DNA of 61,270 nucleotides from XN24 sp964462675 (GTDB lineage: Bacteria > Pseudomonadota > Gammaproteobacteria > Steroidobacterales > XN24), in NCBI GenBank assembly GCA_964462675.1, contig CAYWYS010000016.1, positions 1-61,270 of the forward strand, written 5' to 3'. This document shows, piece after piece, positions 56,047 through 61,270 of this stretch. Under the pieces are notes generated by a model. It did not search any database. It was not told the DNA's origin and saw only the letters and a program-made list of their open reading frames with translations. The stretch's first letter is position 1, and every line of letters starts with the position of its first letter. A program made the translations under genes and the position numbers.

Positions 56047-57133
56047 CCGGGATCAACGGCGCTCCCGGCACGACGCCCGCGTTCTGGCCCCGGTCCCTGA
56101 GCGCATGGTCCATCAGCACGAGCGCCAGCATCGCCTCGGCGATGGGCGTCGCCCGGATGCCGACACAGGGATCGTGACGCCCGGTCGTGACGACCGTCGC
56201 GGGCTCGCCGCGCACGTTGACCGTGCGACCCGGCAATCGCAGGCTGGAGGTCGGCTTCAGCGCCATGCTGACGCGGATGGCCTGGCCCGAGGAAATGCCG
56301 CCGAGGGTCCCGCCGGCATGGTTCGACAGGAAGCCCTCGGGGGACATCTCGTCGCGATGCACGGTGCCCTTCTGCTCGACGACCGCGAAACCGTCGCCGA
56401 TCTCGACCGCCTTGACCGCGTTGATGCCCATCATCGCGTACGCGATGTCGGCGTCCAGCTTGTCGAACACCGGCTCGCCGAGGCCGGGCGGCACGCCGGT
56501 CGCGATCACGTTGATGCGCGCGCCGATCGAGTCGCCCTCCTTGCGCAGCCGGTCCATGTAGGCCTCGAGCTCCGCGACCCGCGCGGGGTCCGGGCAGAAG
56601 AACGGATTGTCGTCGACGCTGTCGAGATCGACCGGCGCGAGCACGATCGGCCCGAGCTGCGCCAGCCAGCCGCGGATCTCGATCCCGAGCCTCGTCGCGA
56701 GGTACTTGCGCGCGATCGCGCCGGCCGCGACGCGCATGACGGTCTCGCGCGCGCTCGAGCGCCCGCCGCCGCGATGATCCCGGAAGCCGTACTTGCGCGC
56801 CCAGGTGTAGTCCGCATGGCCCGGCCGGAACAACTCCGCGAGCTTTGCGTAGTCCTTCGGCTTGGCGTCGAGATTCTCGACCACGAGGCCGATCGGCGCG
56901 CCGGTGGTGCGGCCCTCGTAGACGCCCGACATGATGCGGACCCGGTCGGGCTCGCGCCGCTGGCTGACATGCCGCGACTTGCCGCTGCGCCGCCGCTCGA
57001 CATCCCGCTGGATGTCTTCCTCGTCGAGCTCGAGGCCGGGTGGACAACCGTCCACGATGCAGCCGAGGCCGGGACCGTGGCTCTCGCCGTAGGTCGTCAC
57101 GGTGAACAGGCGGCCGAAGGTGTTGCCGGACAT
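56033..57133 (-). CDS. aroC: Chorismate synthase
   Basis: The 366-residue FMN-dependent lyase forms chorismate from EPSP. Signatures are YGESHGPGLGCIVDGCPPG, RRSGKSRHVSQRREPD, GGGRSSARETVMRVAAGAI and GDGFAVVEQKGTVHRDEM. The ATG at 57133 shares a base with the prmB stop. The frame is open far upstream, but only the part from 57133 matches the family. Confidence 0.97.
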   Translation of the reverse strand: MSGNTFGRLFTVTTYGESHGPGLGCIVDGCPPGLELDEEDIQRDVERRRSGKSRHVSQRREPDRVRIMSGVYEGRTTGAPIGLVVENLDAKPKDYAKLAELFRPGHADYTWARKYGFRDHRGGGRSSARETVMRVAAGAIARKYLATRLGIEIRGWLAQLGPIVLAPVDLDSVDDNPFFCPDPARVAELEAYMDRLRKEGDSIGARINVIATGVPPGLGEPVFDKLDADIAYAMMGINAVKAVEIGDGFAVVEQKGTVHRDEMSPEGFLSNHAGGTLGGISSGQAIRVSMALKPTSSLRLPGRTVNVRGEPATVVTTGRHDPCVGIRATPIAEAMLALVLMDHALRDRGQNAGVVPGAPLIPDAPG

Positions 57134-58029
57134 CAGGGCAGCTCCTCTGCGGACAACAGGAACACGCTGCCTTCGCCGCGCGCGACCTCGAGCCAGGTGA
57201 ACGGCAGCTCCGGCCAGCGCTCGGCGACCGCGGCCGCGGAGTTGCCGACCTCGACGACCAGCAGGCCGCCGGGACGCAGCTGCGCGCGAGCGCCGGCGAG
57301 GATGCGCGCGACGACATCGAGGCCTGCGGGCCCCGAGCGCAGTCCGAGCTCGGGTTCGTGGCCGTACTCGGGCGGCAAGGCCGTCATCTCGCTGTCGCTG
57401 ACGTAGGGCGGATTGCTGACGATCAGGTCGTAGACACGCCCGGCGACCGGCGCCCACAGGTCGCCCTCCAGCAACTCCAGCTGCGCGGCGACGCCGTGGC
57501 GCTCGACATTCGTCCGCGCCACCTCGAGCGCCTCGGGCGACAGCTCGACGGCATCGACCTCCGCCGCCGGGAACGCCAGCGCGCAGGCGATCGCGATGCA
57601 ACCGCTGCCGGTGCACAGGTCGAGCACCCGCTCGACGCGCTCGGCCTCGAGCCACGGCGCGAACCCGCCCTCGATCAGCTCGGCGAACGGCGAGCGCGGA
57701 ATCAGCACGCGCCGGTCGACGAAAAACGGCAGCCCGGCGAACCAGGCCTCGCCGGTCAGGTAGGGCGCCGGGAGGCGCTCGACGATGCGCCGCTCGAGCA
57801 ATGCCAGCACCTCCTGTTTCTCCGGCGCGGTCAGGCGCGCCGCATAGAACTCCTGCGGCAGGTCGTGGCCGAGATGCAGGGCGTGGCGGACCAGCACCAG
57901 CGCCTCGTCGATCGCGTTGTCCGTGCCGTGCCCGAAGTGCAGCCCGGCGGCCGCGAAACGGCTCGCGGCCCAGCGCACGAAATCCGCGATCGTCTCTAGG
58001 CTTTGCGATGCATGTTCGTTCGGGGTCAC
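57133..58029 (-). CDS. prmB: 50S ribosomal protein L3 glutamine methyltransferase PrmB
   Basis: The 298-residue SAM-dependent enzyme methylates a glutamine side chain in ribosomal protein L3. VLDLCTGSGCIAIACALAFP is the SAM loop and IVSNPPYVSD the catalytic NPPY motif. RVLIPRSPFAELI precedes it as in PrmB rather than PrmC. I chose the GTG at 58029 with GGAGAGG six bases upstream; an ATG at 58071 has no clear site. The prmB-aroC order is conserved. Confidence 0.93.
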   Translation of the reverse strand: MTPNEHASQSLETIADFVRWAASRFAAAGLHFGHGTDNAIDEALVLVRHALHLGHDLPQEFYAARLTAPEKQEVLALLERRIVERLPAPYLTGEAWFAGLPFFVDRRVLIPRSPFAELIEGGFAPWLEAERVERVLDLCTGSGCIAIACALAFPAAEVDAVELSPEALEVARTNVERHGVAAQLELLEGDLWAPVAGRVYDLIVSNPPYVSDSEMTALPPEYGHEPELGLRSGPAGLDVVARILAGARAQLRPGGLLVVEVGNSAAAVAERWPELPFTWLEVARGEGSVFLLSAEELP

Positions 58030-58130
58030 GCGCGGCCTCTCCGTCGCCTTGCCGGGTGCGGCGCCGGCCATGATAACCGAGCGGCCGTGCCGTGGCCGGC
58101 AGGACGCGTGCCTGTGAGATAATGCCCGGC

Positions 58131-58757
58131 ATGTCTCGTGCCAAATATTTCTCCGTCGCCGTCGTGCTGGCGGTAGCGGCGGCCTTCGCAGGTGCCTGGT
58201 TCGCGGCGCGCCAGGCCGCACCCGTGCTGCCGGAGCACGCCCGGCTGCTGTCCACGCCGCGGCCGCTGCCCGATGTGGCGACCATGGACCACGAGGGACG
58301 GCCCTTCGGCCTCGCCGGCTTCCAAGGCCACTGGACCCTCGCGTTCTTCGGTTTCACGTACTGTCCCGACATCTGCCCGGCGACCTTGCAGGTGCTGGCC
58401 GGCGCGCGGCGGCTGCTGGACGATCTGCCGCCGCAGGATCGACCGGGCGTCGTGATGATCTCGCTGGATCCGGGGCGCGACACGCTGGCGCGCCTCGCCG
58501 AGTACGTGCCGTTCTTCGATCCGGAGTTCCGCGGCCTCAGCGTCGCGGCCGCCGACCTGCCCGAACTGACCCGCGCCTTCGGCGCCGCCTACGCCTATTC
58601 ACCGCTCGGCGAGGACAGCTATACCGTGGACCACACGAGTTCGGTGTTCCTAGTGGACCGTGACGGCCGCGTCGCCGCGGTCTTCCCGACCCCGCACACC
58701 GCCGAGAACATTGCCGCCGACATGCGCCGCATCATTACGCTGGAGGACAACCGATGA
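58131..58757 (+). CDS. SCO1/SenC family copper chaperone
   Basis: This 208-residue protein is anchored by one N-terminal helix (YFSVAVVLAVAAAFAGAWFA) and has a thioredoxin-like periplasmic domain. The copper site is CPDIC in FTYCPDICPA, with the distal His in YTVDHTSSVFL. It helps assemble the CuA centre of cytochrome c oxidase. The ATG at 58131 gives the shortest N-terminus before the helix. It overlaps the PCuAC gene, its usual partner. Confidence 0.93.
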   Translation: MSRAKYFSVAVVLAVAAAFAGAWFAARQAAPVLPEHARLLSTPRPLPDVATMDHEGRPFGLAGFQGHWTLAFFGFTYCPDICPATLQVLAGARRLLDDLPPQDRPGVVMISLDPGRDTLARLAEYVPFFDPEFRGLSVAAADLPELTRAFGAAYAYSPLGEDSYTVDHTSSVFLVDRDGRVAAVFPTPHTAENIAADMRRIITLEDNR

Positions 58758-59254
58758 GAATGCTGCTGCTGGCCTTCGTAGCCCTGCTCTGGGCCTGCGC
58801 GCCCGATCCCGCGCCGCCCGCCGCCCGACCCGCCGCCGCGCCCGACGCCACTGCTGCCGCCCCGGCGCCAGCCAGCCCGGCCGCGGCCGAACCGATCATC
58901 AGCGACGCCTGGGTGCGCAGCGTGCCGCCGGCAGCGCGCATGACGGCCGGCTATCTGTCGGTCTACAACCCGGGACCCGGGGCGATCGTGATCATCGGCG
59001 TCGAGAGCCCGCTGTTCGGCTCGATCGAGCTGCATGGCACCGTGACCGTGGACGGCGTCGCGAGAATGCGCCACCAGGAAACCGTCGAGGTACCGGCCGG
59101 CGAGGTCGTGCGCTTCGAGCCGGGCGGCCTGCACCTGATGCTGATGCAACCGGTCGATGCCATCCCGGCGAGCGGCACGATCGACCTGAGCCTCGTGCTG
59201 GAGGACGGAAGGCGCCTGGAGTTCGCCGCGCCGATCGGCCAGCCGGCCGGCTGA
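58754..59254 (+). CDS. PCu(A)C family periplasmic copper chaperone (lipoprotein)
   Basis: 166 residues. The signal peptide ends in LWAC, giving a probable lipoprotein Cys15, followed by an Ala/Pro linker. The copper motif is spread over IELHGTVTVDGVARMRHQE and GGLHLMLM, with the conserved His and Met residues. It delivers Cu(I) to oxidase CuA sites together with the SCO1 protein. Its start overlaps the stop of that gene (ATGA), and psd begins at its stop. Confidence 0.9.
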   Translation: MRMLLLAFVALLWACAPDPAPPAARPAAAPDATAAAPAPASPAAAEPIISDAWVRSVPPAARMTAGYLSVYNPGPGAIVIIGVESPLFGSIELHGTVTVDGVARMRHQETVEVPAGEVVRFEPGGLHLMLMQPVDAIPASGTIDLSLVLEDGRRLEFAAPIGQPAG

Positions 59255-60102
59255 TGGCAGGACAGCTGTTCGCCTGGCTGCAGCGGCTGCTGCCGCAGCA
59301 TGGCTTGTCGCGCCTGGTCGGCTGGCTCGCGATGATCGAGCACCCCGGCGTCAAGAACTTCCTGATCCGCGGCTTCACGCGGCTGTTCAAGGTGGACATG
59401 CGGGACGCCGTCGAGCCTGACCCGACCGCGTACCCGAGCTTCAATGCCTTCTTCACGCGGGCGCTGGCGCCCGGCGCGCGCGCGATGCCGCAGGAAGCCG
59501 CGGCGCTGGCGTGCCCGGTGGACGGCACCGTCAGCGAGAGTGCGCCGCTCGAACAAGGCACCCTGCTGCAGGCCAAGGGCTTTCGCTACGAGCTGACGCG
59601 CCTGCTGGGCGGCGAGACGCCTGACGCGCTGCTGCGCGGCAGCTTCGCGACGATCTATCTTGCGCCCTACAACTACCACCGCATCCATGCGCCAGCCGAC
59701 GGGCGCCTGGTCGAGATGCGCTACCTGCCGGGAGCGCTGTTCAGCGTCAACGGCGCGACCGTCGGCGCGGTGCCGCGGCTGTTCGCGCGCAACGAGCGGG
59801 TCGCCTGCCTGTTCGAGACGGACTTCGGGCCGATGGCCTTCGTGCTGGTCGGCGCCCTGAACGTCGGCTCGATCGCGACGACCTGGGCGGGCCAGGTCGC
59901 ACCGGGGCCGGACCGGCAGGCCTCGGTCTGGCGCTACCCGTTGCGGGGCCCCGGATCGGTGCAACTCGCCCGCGGCGAAGAGCTGGGCCGCTTCAACATG
60001 GGTTCGACGGTGATCGTCGTGCTGCCCGAGGGCGGCCCGCGCTTTACGCCCGAAATCACGGCGGGGCGGCAGGTGCGGTTCGGGCAGCTGCTGGCGCGCT
60101 GA
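59254..60102 (+). CDS. psd: Phosphatidylserine decarboxylase proenzyme
   Basis: The 282-residue membrane enzyme makes phosphatidylethanolamine. It self-cleaves at FNMGSTVIVVLPEG, where the Ser becomes the pyruvoyl group (family LGST). CPVDGTVSE and PYNYHRIHAPADGRLVEMRYLPG are conserved. The ATG overlaps the previous stop (TGATG). Sequence upstream is a shadow of the copper-chaperone genes. It lies a short distance from epmA, a neighbour in many gammaproteobacteria. Confidence 0.95.
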   Translation: MAGQLFAWLQRLLPQHGLSRLVGWLAMIEHPGVKNFLIRGFTRLFKVDMRDAVEPDPTAYPSFNAFFTRALAPGARAMPQEAAALACPVDGTVSESAPLEQGTLLQAKGFRYELTRLLGGETPDALLRGSFATIYLAPYNYHRIHAPADGRLVEMRYLPGALFSVNGATVGAVPRLFARNERVACLFETDFGPMAFVLVGALNVGSIATTWAGQVAPGPDRQASVWRYPLRGPGSVQLARGEELGRFNMGSTVIVVLPEGGPRFTPEITAGRQVRFGQLLAR

Positions 60103-60129
60103 CTGGCCCGAGGCCATGTTGCCGTTGGA

Positions 60130-60213
60130 CCTTGGCCGCTTGCCGGTCGATCGTGGCCGCGCATGAGTGGACCGTGGCCGCTTGCCGGTCGACCGTGGCC
60201 GCGCCATGACAGG
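60130..60213. repeat. Four 21-bp tandem repeats (family E type)
   Basis: Units of 21 bp begin at 60130, 60151, 60172 and 60193, with consensus CCGTGGCCGCTTGCCGGTCG followed by A. Units one and three are nearly identical; two and four are diverged. The last runs into the next family C palindrome. The whole 60103-60518 gap has no gene. Confidence 0.8.
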
Positions 60214-60263
60214 CCCCGCTGGGCTCGGCGAAATCTTTAGCTCCCCCAGCGGGGCCTGTCATG
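60205..60263. repeat. Family C palindrome, copy 4 (reverse core)
   Basis: CATGACAGGCCCCGCTGGG (60205-60223) and CCCAGCGGGGCCTGTCATG (60245-60263) are perfect 19-bp arms. The core reads CTCGGCGAAATCTTTAGCTC, the reverse orientation. Confidence 0.93.
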
Positions 60264-60424
60264 TCCCGGCCACTGCCGCCTTGCAGTCCTGGCACCGTGC
60301 TGCACTGCCCTGCCCTACGACCTTGCCGCGTTGCCGCGGGCGACCGGATTGCGCGCGGTCACCAGCGCTGTCGGCAGGCGTCCCCTCGAGCGCCAAAACC
60401 GCCGATGCCACAGCGGGAGCGCGA

Positions 60425-60480
60425 CGTCACAGGCCCGCTGAGTGAGATAAAGATTTCCCGAACGAAGCGGGCCTGTGACG
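60425..60480. repeat. Family C palindrome, copy 5 (forward core)
   Basis: CGTCACAGGCCCGCT (60425-60439) and AGCGGGCCTGTGACG (60466-60480) are perfect 15-bp arms around GAGTGAGATAAAGATTTCCC. It is followed by GGCGCGCTGCCGCGGCCGGG, again like a family E unit, up to the msrC-type gene. Confidence 0.93.
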
Positions 60481-60518
60481 GCGCGCTGCCGCGGCCGGGC
60501 CGCGGCCGGAGGGCTGGC

Positions 60519-60992
60519 CTATAGGACCCGCGCGATCCGCTCCAGCCCCGCCAGGTCGAACGCGTCGAAGCGGCCCGGCTCGGGACTGTCGATGTCGAGC
60601 ACGCCAAAGATGCGCCCGTCGGCATCCCTGAGCGGCACGACGATCTCGGCCCGCGAGGCCGCGTCGCAGGGGATATGCCCGGAGAATGCGTGCACGTCCG
60701 GGACCAGCTGGCTGCGCGCCTCGGCCACGGCCGTGCCGCAGACGCCGCGCCCGACCGGGATGCGCACGCAGGCCGGCTTGCCCTGGAACGGGCCCAGCAC
60801 GAGCACGTCGCCTTGCAGGAAATAAAAACCCGCCCAGTTGATGCGCGGCAAGGCATGAAAAACCAGCGCGGCGATGTTGGCCGCATTCGCGATGCGATCC
60901 GGCTCGCCGGCCACGAGCGCCCGGGCCTGCGCCTCGAGCTCGGCGTAGAAGCGCGCCTTGTCGCTGTAATCAGGGCCTGTCAGTTCATGCAT
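60519..60992 (-). CDS. msrC: Free methionine-(R)-sulfoxide reductase (GAF domain)
   Basis: This 157-residue GAF-fold enzyme reduces free methionine-R-sulfoxide. The three conserved Cys are Cys75 (GKPACVRIP), Cys85 (GRGVCGTAV) and Cys109 (SGHIPCDAAS), and SRAEIVVPL plus GVLDIDSP match the family. The N-terminus (DKARFYAELEAQARAL) is typical. It ends at a GC-rich palindromic stretch and a family C repeat. A family A palindrome lies just before its start. Confidence 0.93.
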   Translation of the reverse strand: MHELTGPDYSDKARFYAELEAQARALVAGEPDRIANAANIAALVFHALPRINWAGFYFLQGDVLVLGPFQGKPACVRIPVGRGVCGTAVAEARSQLVPDVHAFSGHIPCDAASRAEIVVPLRDADGRIFGVLDIDSPEPGRFDAFDLAGLERIARVL

Positions 60993-61006
60993 GCGGAATC
61001 CTCGGA

Positions 61007-61046
61007 GGGGGACACTGCTAAAACCGCGTTTTTAGCAGTGTCCCCC
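61007..61046. repeat. Dispersed palindrome, family A copy 6
   Basis: GGGGGACACTGCTAAAA and TTTTTAGCAGTGTCCCCC flank CCGCG. It fills the 54-bp gap between the epmA stop codon and the reductase start, touching the stop. Confidence 0.93.
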
Positions 61047-61270
61047 TCAAGCGCGTGACCACGGAAAGGCCAGTACTTCATCGATGTGCGAGGCGCCAGC
61101 CAGCGCCATGACGAGCCGGTCGAAACCGAGCGCGACGCCGGCACAGTCCGGCAAGCCGTGCGCCAGCGCGTCGAGCAGGCGGCGGTCCATCGGCGGCTCA
61201 GCGAGGCCGCGCGCGCGGCGGGCGCCGAGGTCGGCCGAAAATCGCGCCGCCTGCTCCACCGGATCGAGCA
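61047..61270 (-). CDS. epmA: EF-P--lysine ligase EpmA (partial, 3' end)
   Basis: The last 70-odd codons of a class II lysyl-tRNA synthetase-like protein are seen; the rest lies beyond the window. The region contains the motif-three GVALGFDRLVMALAGASHIDE and ends FPWSRA. This short end, without an anticodon-binding domain, is EpmA (GenX/PoxA), which attaches beta-lysine to elongation factor P. The nearby psd supports EpmA rather than LysS. Confidence 0.88.
   Translation of the reverse strand, partial: LDPVEQAARFSADLGARRARGLAEPPMDRRLLDALAHGLPDCAGVALGFDRLVMALAGASHIDEVLAFPWSRA

Noticed and set aside
56033..58483. An 816-codon version of aroC
   Set aside because: Everything before the ATG at 57133 is an out-of-frame reading of prmB and the SCO1 region.
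60056..60295. A leftward 79-codon gene after psd
   Set aside because: It consists almost wholly of the 21-bp tandem units and a family C palindrome.

Overview
The window is 61 kb of GC-rich, gene-dense bacterial chromosome from a non-enteric gammaproteobacterium. Support for that placement: the tig-clpP-clpX-lon-hupB-ppiD block preceded by a tRNA cluster and folD/cysS; the dnaQ-rnhA-methyltransferase/gloB-mltD block; the asd-fimV-truA-accD-folC-SPOR-cvpA-purF block (order shared with Pseudomonas); and the families FimV, PpiD, MiaE, LpxH and EpmA. I cannot name the genus. Most of the window is conserved core genome. The accessory signals are intergenic repeats, one tRNA intron and a sulfate-uptake/signalling locus.

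Layout. 176-1444 is a UDP-HexNAc 6-dehydrogenase, followed divergently by a nine-gene Mrp-type cation/H+ antiporter operon with three large antiporter subunits (1627-8991). 8997-16313 holds a gene remnant, dnaQ-rnhA-methyltransferase, gloB, mltD, fabI, an FkbM methyltransferase and a dicarboxylate/glutamate symporter. 16573-25268 is the leftward protein-quality-control block ppiD, tRNA-Asp, tRNA-Val, hupB, lon, clpX, clpP, tig, with a sigma32-like promoter for lon and a sigma70 promoter for hupB. 25354-26460 is a leftward tRNA cluster (Pro, Arg, His, Lys, Leu); the tRNA-Arg(UCU) gene is split by a 395-nt group I intron. 26584-31910 holds folD, cysS, gltX, a periplasmic cyclophilin and lpxH.

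32212-42859 is the most unusual region. It is a leftward sulfate ABC-transporter operon (sbp-cysT-cysW-cysA) that continues without a break into a catalytically degenerate ABC ATPase fused to a universal-stress-protein-like domain, then a histidine kinase and an OmpR-type regulator, then miaE. A receiver-Ser/Thr kinase fusion lies just upstream of sbp. I infer that the pseudo-ATPase links transporter state to the two-component system.

42951-58029 is leftward housekeeping: glycerate kinase, purF, cvpA, a SPOR protein, folC, accD, truA, an EcfT-like membrane protein, fimV, asd, an MFS carrier, aroC and prmB. 58131-60102 is rightward: SCO1, PCuAC and psd. The end holds a repeat-rich gap, a free-methionine-sulfoxide reductase and the 3' part of epmA.

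Intergenic DNA carries at least four dispersed repeat families. A: GGGGACACTGCT... palindromes. B: one 52-bp perfect hairpin. C: GTCACAGGCCCGCT arms around an asymmetric AGATAAAGATTTCCCGA core. D: CTCTGCGT-type 8-mers. Families C and D, plus short GC-rich tandem units (E), recur together as composite modules.
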